Of a stretch of 64,000 bases of DNA, positions 25,252-34,609 are shown piece after piece. The translations under genes and the position numbers were made by a program. Within the stretch, counting starts at the first letter, position 1, and every line of letters begins with the position of its first letter. The notes beneath the pieces were generated by a model. That model ran no database searches. It was given only the letters and a program-made list of their open reading frames with translations, and was not told the DNA's origin. Origin of the DNA: an uncultured Muribaculaceae bacterium (GTDB lineage Bacteria; Bacteroidota; Bacteroidia; Bacteroidales; Muribaculaceae); assembly GCA_958439725.1 (NCBI GenBank), contig CAUBWJ010000006.1, positions 1 to 64,000 on the forward strand. Direction: 5' to 3'.

Positions 25252-26604
25252 TTATTGACCGGGACTGTATGTCACCCGCAGAATAGAGCGGGTGGATGGG
25301 GTGACGGGGAAATTACGTGAGGCCCGGAGGCCGGGAACCCAGAGGATGATTTCGTTGCCGGAGCCATCCGTATGGGTGAGCAGCGGGAGAGTCTGCTTTT
25401 GCCGGAGAGAGAGTTTTGCATCGGAAAAAATATCGCTTACAAGGCGGGAACCCTTCATGCCGAAAGGCAGAAGACGGTCGCCCTCTTTCCAGAAACGGAC
25501 GTTAACAGAGCCGGATTTTTCAAGCGTCTCCGCATCGAAGTAAGCGCAGAATGGGTCACGGACAGGATGGAAGTCAGCCGGGGCGATAAGTTCGTAATGA
25601 AATTTTTTCGCCGGGTCGGAAGCAGCAGTGTCATCGCTCCTCAGAAGTATGCCTCTGGATGATATCAGTATGTTTCCGGCGGAAGATATGAATTTCCGGC
25701 CGGAACGGGCGGCGGAGGCGAGCATATCGTCGGTCTGCGAGCGGGTAAAGCCTTCGGGCGAAAGCCATTCATACAGAAGCAGGGCGGCGTGAGGCTCCGA
25801 GGCGATAAGCTTATTGAGGTCTATTCCGCCATGCGTGAGGGTGTAGTGCGCACGTTTTTCCTCGACAGCATGGCGATAGAAATCGTGGTTTTCGCTGAGA
25901 AGGCTAAGGGAGGAGGTTATGGCGTTTAAGGCATTCTTGCCTTCTCCGGCAGCATACTGTAGGGCCGGGATGACGTGGTGACGGAGCCGGTTACGGGTGA
26001 AATCGTCGGAAAGATTCGATGAATCAGTGACGAAATCCACACCAATGGCGCGAAGATAATCTTCGATTTCCATTCGCGACACCTCAAGGAGAGGACGGAT
26101 TATGCCGCTTGAGTTGAGCGGCCGCATACCTCTCAGCCCAGCCAGGGAAGAACCCCGCAGGAGATTCAGAAGGAGTGTCTCGGCGTTGTCGTCGGCATTA
26201 TGGGCGACGGCGATTCTTCTTATTTCGGTTTCGGCTCTCAGGTGGTCAAACCAATGGTAACGCAGATCGCGGCAGGCCATTTCCAAAGAGGGCGTACCGG
26301 GTGAAAGACGGCGATATTCGTCGACGTCAAAATCAATTTTACGGAAATCGCAGCCAAGTCGGTCGGCAATGTCACATGCATATCTTTCGTCGCGCATGCT
26401 TTCATCGCCACGAAGATGGAAATTGCAATGGGCGGCGAGGCACTTGAACCCGAGCGCATGGAGGGCGCAAAGAAGTGCTACGGAGTCAGCACCTCCGCTC
26501 AACGCCACTATTACGCGTTCGCCCGCGGAAAGAAGTCCACGGGCGAAAACTACGTAAGCCACTTTTTTCTCAAGTGAATGGCGAAAAGTGATGTCAGCCG
26601 ACAT
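25252..26604 (-). CDS. tilS: tRNA(Ile)-lysidine synthase
   Basis: A 450-residue enzyme that ligates lysine to C34 of the AUA-reading tRNA-Ile using ATP. The PP-loop is intact (VIVALSGGADSVALL, near residue 35), followed by HCNFHLRGDESMRDERY and AHNADDNAETLLLNLLRGSSLAGLRGM, both typical of TilS. The linker and C-terminal domains include FWKEGDRLLPFGMKGSRLVSDIFSDAKL, the conserved C-terminal segment that contacts tRNA. It is essential in most bacteria. It follows gtrA by 30 bases in what looks like a pheS-nth-gtrA-tilS transcription unit. Confidence 0.95.
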   Translation of the reverse strand: MSADITFRHSLEKKVAYVVFARGLLSAGERVIVALSGGADSVALLCALHALGFKCLAAHCNFHLRGDESMRDERYACDIADRLGCDFRKIDFDVDEYRRLSPGTPSLEMACRDLRYHWFDHLRAETEIRRIAVAHNADDNAETLLLNLLRGSSLAGLRGMRPLNSSGIIRPLLEVSRMEIEDYLRAIGVDFVTDSSNLSDDFTRNRLRHHVIPALQYAAGEGKNALNAITSSLSLLSENHDFYRHAVEEKRAHYTLTHGGIDLNKLIASEPHAALLLYEWLSPEGFTRSQTDDMLASAARSGRKFISSAGNILISSRGILLRSDDTAASDPAKKFHYELIAPADFHPVRDPFCAYFDAETLEKSGSVNVRFWKEGDRLLPFGMKGSRLVSDIFSDAKLSLRQKQTLPLLTHTDGSGNEIILWVPGLRASRNFPVTPSTRSILRVTYSPGQ

Positions 26605-26634
26605 TATGAAAGAGCGTGAGTGACAACCGGATTG

Positions 26635-27081
26635 TTACTTGAAAGTAACCACGCGGTTATAGACAAAGTTGCTCAGGGTGTAGAAACACATGCCGAGAAG
26701 GGTGGACAGACCGTAACCCGAAAGGGTGAATCCGGCAATGTCAAGCTGCCATGAGGCAAGAGGGGTGTGAGTGGTAAGAAGCCATGTCACCAGAAGCTGG
26801 AGGCCATAGCAGAGCATGAAACCACCGATAAACTTGATGCCTTCGCGTAAGGCGTTGTTTTTCGAATGGAATACCCAGAGTTTGTTCCAGATAAAAGAGT
26901 TGAGGAATCCTGCCACATATCCCAGAGCATTGGACACCCATGGATTTACGCCAAGAACACTTTTGCAGGAGAAAATGACCACAAGAGTGATGCATGTGTT
27001 CATTATACCGACGCATACATAGCGCATGAACTGTGAAACCACGGCACGCTGTTGGGCAGACATATTAAGCGTAAGATACAT
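26635..27081 (-). CDS. GtrA family membrane protein
   Basis: A 148-residue protein with four predicted membrane helices. The GtrA/DPMS family features are visible: QFMRYVCVGIMNTCITLVVIF in helix 1, NALGYVAGFLNSFIWNKLWVF in helix 2 with the typical N-x4-WNKxWVF ending, and the C-terminal FVYNRVVTF. Family members help to move polyprenyl-linked sugars across the inner membrane or modify cell-surface glycans. No glycosyltransferase is next to it, so its partner must be elsewhere. Confidence 0.88.
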   Translation of the reverse strand: MYLTLNMSAQQRAVVSQFMRYVCVGIMNTCITLVVIFSCKSVLGVNPWVSNALGYVAGFLNSFIWNKLWVFHSKNNALREGIKFIGGFMLCYGLQLLVTWLLTTHTPLASWQLDIAGFTLSGYGLSTLLGMCFYTLSNFVYNRVVTFK

Positions 27082-27132
27082 AACTTATGGTAGAATCGCG
27101 TTTGAAAAAATGAGGAAAGAATAGAGTTGGAG

Positions 27133-27792
27133 TTAATCTTCAGGAGAAGAGGAAGAACGCCCGCGGCTGTAATGGCGGCACACGGGGGTGAGCCCGCAAT
27201 TAAGGCAATCGGGGCGCCGGGCCTTGCATACGTAACGCCCATGAAGAATGAGCCAATGGTGGGCTTTGGGCACAATTTCGGCAGGAATATTGCGCATCAG
27301 GGTCTGTTCGGTCTGCAGCGGAGTGCGGGAATTGGTGGTGAGACCGATGCGTTCGCTTACACGAAACACATGAGTGTCCACAGCCATTGCCGCTTTTCCC
27401 CACACAACCGACAGAATCACATTGGCCGTTTTACGGCCGACGCCGGGCAGCGTAAGAAGAGAGTCGATATCGGAAGGCACTTCACCGCCGAAGTTTTCCA
27501 CAAGAGTGCGGGCCATTCCCAAAAGCGATTTCGTTTTGTTGTTGGGGTAGGATACCGAGCGGATATAGGGGAAAACGTCGTCGGGAGTTGCCGCCGCGAG
27601 GGTAAAGGCGTCGGGGAACGCTTCAAAGAGGGGAGGAGTCACCAAATTGACGCGTTTGTCGGTGCACTGGGCCGATAGAATCACGGCCACAAGCAGCTGG
27701 AAGGGATTGTCGTAGTGCAGTTCGGTCTCAGCCACGGGCATTTCGCGGCTGAACCATTCAATTACTGCCTGATATCTCTGTTTAACGGTCAA
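27133..27792 (-). CDS. nth: Endonuclease III, DNA glycosylase/AP lyase
   Basis: A 219-residue base-excision repair enzyme removing oxidised pyrimidines. The helix-hairpin-helix has the catalytic lysine (LPGVGRKTANVILS) and the catalytic aspartate follows (AVDTHVFRVSERIGL). The iron-sulfur cluster motif C-x6-C-x2-C-x5-C is complete near the C-terminus (CKARRPDCLNCGLTPVC). Length is normal for the family. It lies 51 bases after pheS and 51 bases before gtrA, on the same strand. Confidence 0.95.
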   Translation of the reverse strand: MTVKQRYQAVIEWFSREMPVAETELHYDNPFQLLVAVILSAQCTDKRVNLVTPPLFEAFPDAFTLAAATPDDVFPYIRSVSYPNNKTKSLLGMARTLVENFGGEVPSDIDSLLTLPGVGRKTANVILSVVWGKAAMAVDTHVFRVSERIGLTTNSRTPLQTEQTLMRNIPAEIVPKAHHWLILHGRYVCKARRPDCLNCGLTPVCRHYSRGRSSSSPED

Positions 27793-27843
27793 TTGGCTTA
27801 TTCCTTATTATTTGAATCTTAGACTCGCGATGTATTAAATGGT

Positions 27844-28863
27844 TTAATGCGCGGCCTGGAACTGCTCAAGGAAACGACGGTCGTTTTCGGAGAACATTCT
27901 GAGGTCGTTGACCTGATATTTGAGGTTGGTGATGCGCTCCACACCCATTCCGAGGGCAAAACCGCTGTAGATTTTCGAGTCGATGCCGCACGCGTCGAGC
28001 ACATTGGGGTCGACCATGCCGCATCCGAGAATCTCGACCCAGCCGGTTCCCTTGCAGAAGGAGCATCCTTTTCCTCCGCAGAGATTGCAGGAGATGTCCA
28101 TTTCGGCTGAAGGCTCGGTGAAGGGGAAGTAGCTTGGACGCAGGCGTATGTCGGTGTTCGGGCCGAACATTTCGCGGGCGAAATAAAGCAGGGTCTGCTT
28201 CAGGTCGGCGAACGACACGTTTTTGTCAACATAAAGGGCCTCGACCTGATGGAAGAAGCAGTGGGCGCGCGCAGAGATGGCTTCGTTGCGGTACACGCGG
28301 CCGGGGCATATTATGCGGATGGGCGGTTTTGAGTGCTCCATCACGCGGCTCTGGACCGAAGAGGTGTGTGTGCGCAGAAGCACGTCGGGATTACGCTGGA
28401 TAAAGAAGGTGTCCTGCATGTCGCGCGCAGGGTGGTCAGCAGCGAAATTCAGAGCGGAGAACACGTGCCAGTCGTCTTCAATCTCCGGCCCTTCGGCAAC
28501 GGTGAAACCGAGGCGCGAGAATATGGAGATAATCTCGTTGCGCACAATCGAGAGGGGATGACGCGAGCCGAGTGAAATGGGAGAGGCAGTGCGGGTGAGG
28601 TCGAGCGAGGGGTCGATGACATCCACAGACTCAACAGCAACACGCAGCTGATTTATGCGCTCGGTGGCAAAGTCCTTGAGTTCGTTGATAGCCGGGCCCA
28701 TAGCTTTCTTCTCTTCGGGCGAAAGGGCGCGGAAATCGTTGAACAGAAGCGAAATCTCGCCTTTCTTGCTGAGATATTTAATGCGAAGTGCCTCCACTTC
28801 GTCGGGGGTTGACGCGGTGGCTGAGCTGAGGAGTTCCTTTATTTGACGTATTTTTTCAACCAT
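27844..28863 (-). CDS. pheS: Phenylalanyl-tRNA synthetase alpha subunit
   Basis: A 339-residue class II synthetase subunit. The N-terminal coiled coil is followed by motif 2-like and motif 3 sequences: HTSSVQSRVME, ICPGRVYRNEAISARAHCFFHQVEALYVD and SGFALGMGVERI. A cysteine-rich loop (CNLCGGKGCSFCKGTGW) is typical of many bacterial PheS proteins. The beta subunit gene pheT is not adjacent, in contrast to the pheST operon of many bacteria. No -7 box was found in the 72-base gap to the upstream lipoprotein gene. Confidence 0.96.
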   Translation of the reverse strand: MVEKIRQIKELLSSATASTPDEVEALRIKYLSKKGEISLLFNDFRALSPEEKKAMGPAINELKDFATERINQLRVAVESVDVIDPSLDLTRTASPISLGSRHPLSIVRNEIISIFSRLGFTVAEGPEIEDDWHVFSALNFAADHPARDMQDTFFIQRNPDVLLRTHTSSVQSRVMEHSKPPIRIICPGRVYRNEAISARAHCFFHQVEALYVDKNVSFADLKQTLLYFAREMFGPNTDIRLRPSYFPFTEPSAEMDISCNLCGGKGCSFCKGTGWVEILGCGMVDPNVLDACGIDSKIYSGFALGMGVERITNLKYQVNDLRMFSENDRRFLEQFQAAH

Positions 28864-28935
28864 GGGAGTTAAAAATTTTATACAAATATTTAGGAGAGAA
28901 CAGGAGTGGAAAAAGGGAGAGAGGGTATGGGGAAA

Positions 28936-29988
28936 TTAATCCATGGAAAGACCGATGGTGGCCATTGCGGCATCGACGTCGGCAGTAAGTTCGGCGTCCT
29001 GCTTGTCGCGGCTCACGATTTTGCCCTGCGGATCGAAGAGGATGATGCAGGGGATTGAAGAGATGCCATAGATGTCGGTGGGAATGGTCTGCGCATCAAG
29101 AATCTGGTTCCAGGGGAGCTGATGCTGCTCGATTGCCTTTAGAGTGTTTTCAGGCTGGTCCCACACGGCTACGCCGAGAACTTCGAGGCCTTTGTCGGAA
29201 TATTTGTTGTAGAGTTCCTTGATTACGGCAGTCTCACGGATGCAAGGACCGCACCAGCTTGCCCAGAAGTCAACGAGGGTGTATTTGCCTTTACCAACGT
29301 AGTCGCTCAGACGCGAGGTCTTGCCATCGTAGGTGACTTCGAAATCCTTGAACATGTTGCCGGGCTGGGTCTCCTGCTTTTTGACGAGGCTTGTGCGAAG
29401 CTTGGCAATGCGTTTGCCTTCCGAGAATGTGGGGTAGAGGGCCAGAATGGAGTCGAGCTGAGGAAGATTGCATTCATAGGCACTCTGGAGGAAAGTATAA
29501 TAGCCGAGGGCATTGTCGTTGTTGGCAGCAATAAGGGAGTCGGACATGGCGGTGTGGCGGTCGGAGAGCTCTTTGGCACGGGCCATGCCGGTGGAGTCGT
29601 CGGGAAGCTGACGGTATTCTTCCATCAGGGCTTTCTCGGCTTTGTTGAAGCTGGCAAGGGATTCATTCAGAGGAGAGCCTGACATGGCGCGAGTCTCAGA
29701 ATCAAGAACAATCTGGCCGGGCTCGAGAACTATTGTTCCCGCACGTGAACCGTCGCATACCACCTGAGCCATGACAGCTTTTGCAATCTTTCCCTTGAAG
29801 AGGGCAGTGCCGTTTTCAACTATGGTGCTGTCTATTTTGTCGGAGGAATCGTAGTCAACAAGGTAAGCCATAGAGCCGTTTTCGGCAGAAGGAACATTGA
29901 CAGTGACCGTATAGTCGGAGTTTTCGTTTTTAGCGCAGGATGCGAGGAGAAGCGCAACAGCTGCCGGAATAAAAATTCTTGATTTCAT
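28936..29988 (-). CDS. Thioredoxin-like lipoprotein (DUF4369 plus TlpA/AhpC domain)
   Basis: A 350-residue lipoprotein (MKSRIFIPAAVALLLASCAKN, lipobox LLASC). Residues 25-125 form a DUF4369-type beta domain (YTVTVNVPSAENGSMAYLVDYDSSDKIDSTIVENG). Residues about 205-345 are a thioredoxin-fold domain with the redox-active CxxC in DFWASWCGPCIRETAVI and the cis-proline stretch ISSIPCIILFD. Such proteins are common in Bacteroidetes envelopes and reduce or oxidise disulfides of exported proteins. The cysteine before the cis-proline segment (SIPC) is an added feature. It has its own promoter, divergent from the acyl-CoA ligase gene. Confidence 0.88.
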   Translation of the reverse strand: MKSRIFIPAAVALLLASCAKNENSDYTVTVNVPSAENGSMAYLVDYDSSDKIDSTIVENGTALFKGKIAKAVMAQVVCDGSRAGTIVLEPGQIVLDSETRAMSGSPLNESLASFNKAEKALMEEYRQLPDDSTGMARAKELSDRHTAMSDSLIAANNDNALGYYTFLQSAYECNLPQLDSILALYPTFSEGKRIAKLRTSLVKKQETQPGNMFKDFEVTYDGKTSRLSDYVGKGKYTLVDFWASWCGPCIRETAVIKELYNKYSDKGLEVLGVAVWDQPENTLKAIEQHQLPWNQILDAQTIPTDIYGISSIPCIILFDPQGKIVSRDKQDAELTADVDAAMATIGLSMD

Positions 29989-30052
29989 AGAAAATATGAT
30001 TGGCTATAAATTGATTAAATCGGGAGCCGATATAAAACGGCAATATTTCCTA

Positions 30053-30086
30053 CAAAGTTAATCACTAATTTTGAGGTAGATGAAAA
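30053..30086 (-). promoter_or_regulatory. Promoter of the thioredoxin-like gene
   Basis: TAACTTTG (minus strand, 30053-30060) with a TTTTC-like -33 sequence (30082-30086) 21 bases upstream. Confidence 0.5.
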
Positions 30087-30134
30087 ATGAAGGTAAAAAC
30101 TGGTTAAAATGGCGGATTTTTAGAGAAAAGGGGG

Positions 30135-30162
30135 TTGAATTACCAAAATTACAGTATATTTG
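30135..30162 (+). promoter_or_regulatory. Promoter of the acyl-CoA ligase gene
   Basis: TATATTTG (30155-30162) with TTG (30135-30137) 17 bases upstream; the start codon follows 24 bases later. Confidence 0.5.
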
Positions 30163-30186
30163 AAATGAAATTAATTCAAGAATTGT

Positions 30187-31851
30187 ATGGAACAATATCC
30201 GCATCTAAACGAATTGCTAAAGCAGAGCATGACAGACAACAGCGAGCGTCAGGCTCTGACAGACCTTGACGGAGTTTCTTTCAGCTATAAGGACGTATCA
30301 CGAAAGATAGAAAAACTTCATATACTTTTCAAACACAGCGGTGTGGAGCCGGGGGATAAAGTGGCGCTCTGCGGCCGCAATTCCGCCCAGTGGGCCGTGG
30401 CATTCTTCGGAATCCTGACTTACGGTGCCGTAGCGGTGCCGGTGCTCCACGAGTTCAAGCCCGACAATGTACACCATATCATCAACCATAGCGAGGCGAA
30501 ACTGCTGTTTGTGGAGACAGCAGTGTGGGAGAACCTTGACCCTGACAGCATGACGGGCCTTTCGGGGGCTCTGAGAATGTCGGATTTCAGTCTGCTTATG
30601 TCGAGGAGCAAAGCTCTTGACGAGGCACGCCTTAAACTGAACGAATTCTTCGGCTGTAAATTCCCGGAGCGTTACGTTCCCTCAAATCTGGAGATTTTCG
30701 TTCCCGGTCTGGACGATCTGGCGCTGATAAATTATACTTCCGGCAGTACGGGACTGTCGAAAGGCGTTATGCTGACATATCGTAATCTGTGCTCAAATTA
30801 TATTTTCTGTAGCGAGCATATCAATTTTCTTGAGGCCGGTGACAGTATTGTGAGCATGCTCCCGATGGCCCACATGTACGGACTGATGGTTGACGTGATA
30901 TTTCCGTTTATAAGAGGATGCCACATCAATTTCCTCACCCGCACTCCGTCGCCCCGCGTAATCAAGACGGCATTCGAACAGGTAAAGCCAAAAATGATTG
31001 TGGCAGTTCCTCTGATAATAGAGAAGATGATAAAAGGAAACGTGTTTCCGCTTCTTGAGAAACCTTTGATGAAGATTCTTCTGAAGGTACCGTTTGTCGA
31101 CGACCGTCTTCTTGGTAAAATCAAAGACAAGCTTTACGAGACTTTCGGAGGTAATCTGAAAGAACTGATTATAGGAGGTGCCGCTCTCAACAAGGACGTA
31201 GAGGCCTTTCTTCACAGAATCGACTTTCCGTTTACCGTGGGTTACGGCATGACTGAATGCGCTCCTCTTATTTCCTACGCATCCGCTGCGGATTACAAAC
31301 CGGGTTCGTGCGGCAGAATCGTGGACCGCATGGAGGTGAAGGTAGCTTCGCCGGAGGCTTCGAGAGTGGCCGGCGTTATATATGTACGCGGTCAGAACGT
31401 GATGAAGGGATATTACCGCAATGCGGCCGCTACTGAGGAGGTACTGGATATTGACGGCTGGCTCAACACCGGAGATATCGGCACGGTGGATGACGACGGA
31501 TTCATATTCCTCCGTGGCCGCAACAAGAACATGATTCTGGGGCCTTCGGGACAGAATATATATCCAGAGGAAATAGAGGAGATTCTGAACAACCTGCCTT
31601 ATGTGGGAGAGTCTATTGTGATTTCTGACGGAGGAAAGCTTGTGGCCCTTGTCTATCCTGACTACGACAATGCCGCCCGTGAGAATCTTGACGAGATGGC
31701 TCTTGCCCAGAAGATGGATGAAAACCTGGAGGCTCTGAATCAGGCCGTGCCGGCTTACAGCAAGGTATCGCGCATAAAGATGATGAACGAGGAGTTTGAG
31801 AAGACACCTAAGAGGTCGATTAAGCGATATCTGTATCAGCACGCCGACTAA
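30187..31851 (+). CDS. AMP-binding acyl-CoA ligase (long-chain fatty acid type)
   Basis: A 554-residue adenylate-forming enzyme. The P-loop motif YTSGSTGLSKGVMLTYRN is near residue 183, the adenine-binding motif is VGYGMTECAPLIS, the hinge region is DGWLNTGDIGTVDDDGFIFLRGRNKNMI, and the C-terminal lysine lies in PKRSIKRYLY. This series matches long-chain fatty-acid or related carboxylate CoA ligases, which make an acyl-AMP and then the thioester. The C-terminal domain is complete. Substrate is not certain. The gene stands alone, with its own promoter. Confidence 0.88.
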   Translation: MEQYPHLNELLKQSMTDNSERQALTDLDGVSFSYKDVSRKIEKLHILFKHSGVEPGDKVALCGRNSAQWAVAFFGILTYGAVAVPVLHEFKPDNVHHIINHSEAKLLFVETAVWENLDPDSMTGLSGALRMSDFSLLMSRSKALDEARLKLNEFFGCKFPERYVPSNLEIFVPGLDDLALINYTSGSTGLSKGVMLTYRNLCSNYIFCSEHINFLEAGDSIVSMLPMAHMYGLMVDVIFPFIRGCHINFLTRTPSPRVIKTAFEQVKPKMIVAVPLIIEKMIKGNVFPLLEKPLMKILLKVPFVDDRLLGKIKDKLYETFGGNLKELIIGGAALNKDVEAFLHRIDFPFTVGYGMTECAPLISYASAADYKPGSCGRIVDRMEVKVASPEASRVAGVIYVRGQNVMKGYYRNAAATEEVLDIDGWLNTGDIGTVDDDGFIFLRGRNKNMILGPSGQNIYPEEIEEILNNLPYVGESIVISDGGKLVALVYPDYDNAARENLDEMALAQKMDENLEALNQAVPAYSKVSRIKMMNEEFEKTPKRSIKRYLYQHAD

Positions 31852-31971
31852 AGAATATATTGAGGGTGTGTCATAACGGCTCATCTGGGTCGTCGCTTGC
31901 GGGTTCGGCTCCTACCATCTGAACCATTCTGACAGCACCCTCGCCGTCCGGGTGGATTATATTATATTGAA

Positions 31972-32511
31972 TTAGAAGATGTAGCCGATGGCGGCGGAGA
32001 AGACACCGCCGGTGTAGTTCTTCATAAGCTTGCATTTGGCTTCGACGGCCAGACGCATGTTGGGGGTTATGAACCATTCCATTCCGGCTCCGGCATTGAG
32101 TCCGATGCGGTTTGTGCGGCGTGAGGTGTCTTCACCGGTATTAGTGCTTTTATTCTCGGCAAGAGAAAGGAAGCGGGAATAAGTGGAATAGGAGAATCCT
32201 GCCAGTGGATAGAAATTGCAACGTTTCCGGGCTCCTATGGCTATCGGGAACTGGTTGTCGATGTTGAAAGAGAAACCGTCGACATTGTTTTTGCGGAAAT
32301 AATATTCTATGGATGGCTGTACCCTATAGTAGGGAGCAAAACGGTAGGAGAAATAGATGCCTGCAACCGCGGTGGAGTTGCGGGTGGTGTATCCACCGAG
32401 CAGACCTGCCGTTTTCTCGTGCTCAGAGGCCATAACGGAGGCGGGTAGAAACGATATGGAAAGAAGTGCGGCTGTGATAAGCCTTCTTGCTGAAACGGAT
32501 AAAAGGGTCAT
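31972..32511 (-). CDS. Small outer-membrane beta-barrel protein
   Basis: A 179-residue protein with a signal peptide (ITAALLSISFLPASVMA) and eight likely amphipathic strands, as in OmpX/OmpW-like barrels: LLGGYTTRNSTAVAGIYFSYRF, YRVQPSIEYYFRKN, FPIAIGARKRCNFYPLAGFSYSTY, RIGLNAGAGMEWFI and a last strand ending in FSAAIGYIF with a terminal phenylalanine, the usual BAM recognition signal. Function unknown. A -7 box lies about 57 bases upstream. It is divergent from nadE. Confidence 0.75.
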   Translation of the reverse strand: MTLLSVSARRLITAALLSISFLPASVMASEHEKTAGLLGGYTTRNSTAVAGIYFSYRFAPYYRVQPSIEYYFRKNNVDGFSFNIDNQFPIAIGARKRCNFYPLAGFSYSTYSRFLSLAENKSTNTGEDTSRRTNRIGLNAGAGMEWFITPNMRLAVEAKCKLMKNYTGGVFSAAIGYIF

Positions 32512-32567
32512 GGCAAATACTTATACTTATTGGAGGGTTTCACGGCTACGGCCATGAAACTATGTCA

Positions 32568-32575
32568 CAAAGGTA
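32568..32575 (-). promoter_or_regulatory. -7 box TACCTTTG of the small barrel gene
   Basis: Consensus -7 box on the minus strand, with a weak -33 region, divergent from the nadE promoter. Confidence 0.45.
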
Positions 32576-32618
32576 AACCATTATCCCGGAATTCATGTTA
32601 GGATTAATGACAAATTGT

Positions 32619-32626
32619 TAAATTTG
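32619..32626 (+). promoter_or_regulatory. -7 box TAAATTTG of nadE
   Basis: Consensus -7 box 27 bases before the nadE start codon. Confidence 0.5.
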
Positions 32627-32652
32627 CGTGTTAATTCAATCATAGAACGGAT

Positions 32653-34551
32653 ATGAAAGACGGTTTTCTTAGAGTGGCTGCAGTGGCTCCCGAGATGAGA
32701 GTGTGTGATGTAGACTTCAATGTGAAGAAGATAATTGAGTCCATGGGCAAACTTGAGGAGGAGGGAGTGGAGACAGCAGTGTTTCCCGAGCTTTGTATCA
32801 CAGGTTACACCTGCGGCGATTTATTCATGGACCGCACTCTTCTGAATTCGGCGGCTGCGGGTCTCGAAAAGATTGCCGAGGCATCGCGAGGCAGGAATGT
32901 GGATGTGATAGTGGGAGTGCCGGTTGAGATTTCCGGTGCGCTTTACAATTGCGCGGCATTCGTTCATGACGGTGAAAAGACCCTTGTGGCCAAGACCTAT
33001 CTTCCTACATATAGTGAATTTTACGAACGACGCTGGTTCGCACCGGCGCAACCGGAAATGAGTTGCGGGATATTCGAAAGCCACGGGGCGAAAATCGGTA
33101 TAGAGATCTGCGAAGACCTGTGGGCAACGGTTCCCCCCTCGTCGCGTATGGCGCTGGAAGGAGCGCAGGTGATATTCAATCTGAGCGCATCTGACGATGT
33201 GATAGGTAAGAACGGCTACCTCATGCAGCTGATAGCGCAGCAGTCGGGCAGATGCCTATGCGGTTATGTCTACGCCTCTGCGGGGTTCGGCGAATCGACC
33301 ACCGACGTGGTTTATCTTCCGAAAACAGTAATTGCCGAGAATGGCTCCGTGATTGCATGCAACGACCGCAGGAGCTTTCTTGAACATCCCGTTACGATAG
33401 CCGACATAGATATAGAGGCCATCAATCACGACAGAAGGCATACCTCTACATTTGCCGAATGCCAGAGAAATGAGATAGGGGAGACCGTGCCCGTGCCGCT
33501 AACCGTTGGAGACGGAAGTGCGAGCGACCTGAAATACCGTAAGGTGGATGCTCACCCGTTCGTTCCGTCGGAAGACACTATTCTTGATGAACGGTGCATA
33601 GAGATCGCCACGATTCAGGAGTGTGGACTTGCACGCAGGCTGAAAGCCGTGGGCAGCAATAGGATTGTGGTTGGAATAAGCGGCGGCCTGGACTCGACGC
33701 TGGCTCTTCTTGTGGCCCACAGGACTGTCAGGGCGCTGGGTGGAGATGTAAAAGACATAATAGGGGTGACGATGCCCGGCTTCGGAACTACCAGCCGCAC
33801 TTACGACAACGCTCTGAAGATGATGACGCTTTTAGGCATAACCATAATGGAGATTCCTATCGGAAAGGCTGTGATGCAGCATTTCTCGGATATAGGTCAG
33901 GACCCCGACAAACATGACGTTACGTACGAGAACAGCCAGGCAAGGGAACGTACCCAGATTCTCATGGATCTTTCCAACAGACTCGGCGGAATCGTTCTGG
34001 GAACGGGAGACCTTTCGGAACTCGCTCTCGGCTGGGCTACATACAACGGCGACCAGATGTCGATGTATGGCGTCAATGCTGGGGTGCCCAAAACGCTGGT
34101 GAAGTATCTCGTGAGGTGGTATGCCCAGACCTGTGAAAACAAGGAACTGCACGACACCCTTATGAGCGTGGTGGAGACTCCGATCAGCCCCGAACTGACG
34201 CCTCCCGACGAGCACGGCAATATCGAGCAGAAGACGGAATCGTTTGTGGGCCCATACGAGCTTTCTGACTTCTTCCTGTATTACATGCTTCGCTACGGTT
34301 TTACTCCCCGGAGGGTCTATAGGTTGGCCCTAAAAGCATTTGACGGGAAATATGACGGCGCGACCATTCTGAAGTGGATGAAGACTTTCTACCGCCGGTT
34401 CTTCACCCAACAGTTCAAACGCTCGTGTATGCCCGACGGCCCCAAGGTGGGTAGCGTAAGCCTATCGCCGCGCGGCGACTGGCGCATGCCGAGCGATGCT
34501 TCTTCGGCAGTGTGGTTAAGGGAAGTGGAGCTTCTTGAACGTGAACTTTAA
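32653..34551 (+). CDS. nadE: Glutamine-dependent NAD+ synthetase
   Basis: A 632-residue two-domain enzyme for the last step of NAD synthesis. The N-terminal nitrilase-like glutaminase has the catalytic triad: Glu in VFPELCITGY, Lys in VAKTYLPTYSEFYERRWF and Cys in IGIEICEDLW. The C-terminal synthetase has the P-loop IVVGISGGLDSTLALL and later ATYNGDQMSMYGVNAGVPKTLVKYLVRWYA. The final segment (RRFFTQQFKRSCMPDGPKVGSVSLSPRGDWRMPSDA) is typical of the long form. The PepSY-like gene follows after 58 bases and may be cotranscribed. Confidence 0.96.
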   Translation: MKDGFLRVAAVAPEMRVCDVDFNVKKIIESMGKLEEEGVETAVFPELCITGYTCGDLFMDRTLLNSAAAGLEKIAEASRGRNVDVIVGVPVEISGALYNCAAFVHDGEKTLVAKTYLPTYSEFYERRWFAPAQPEMSCGIFESHGAKIGIEICEDLWATVPPSSRMALEGAQVIFNLSASDDVIGKNGYLMQLIAQQSGRCLCGYVYASAGFGESTTDVVYLPKTVIAENGSVIACNDRRSFLEHPVTIADIDIEAINHDRRHTSTFAECQRNEIGETVPVPLTVGDGSASDLKYRKVDAHPFVPSEDTILDERCIEIATIQECGLARRLKAVGSNRIVVGISGGLDSTLALLVAHRTVRALGGDVKDIIGVTMPGFGTTSRTYDNALKMMTLLGITIMEIPIGKAVMQHFSDIGQDPDKHDVTYENSQARERTQILMDLSNRLGGIVLGTGDLSELALGWATYNGDQMSMYGVNAGVPKTLVKYLVRWYAQTCENKELHDTLMSVVETPISPELTPPDEHGNIEQKTESFVGPYELSDFFLYYMLRYGFTPRRVYRLALKAFDGKYDGATILKWMKTFYRRFFTQQFKRSCMPDGPKVGSVSLSPRGDWRMPSDASSAVWLREVELLEREL

Positions 34552-34609
34552 TCGGAGTCAGAACGTTGTATTTGAAATGGTTAAAAATCCTTTTCTTAAA
34601 TACAATGTT

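Noticed and set aside
30793..31884. Open frame of 363 codons antisense to the acyl-CoA ligase gene
   Set aside because: Shadow of a conserved gene, with no start signals or family match.
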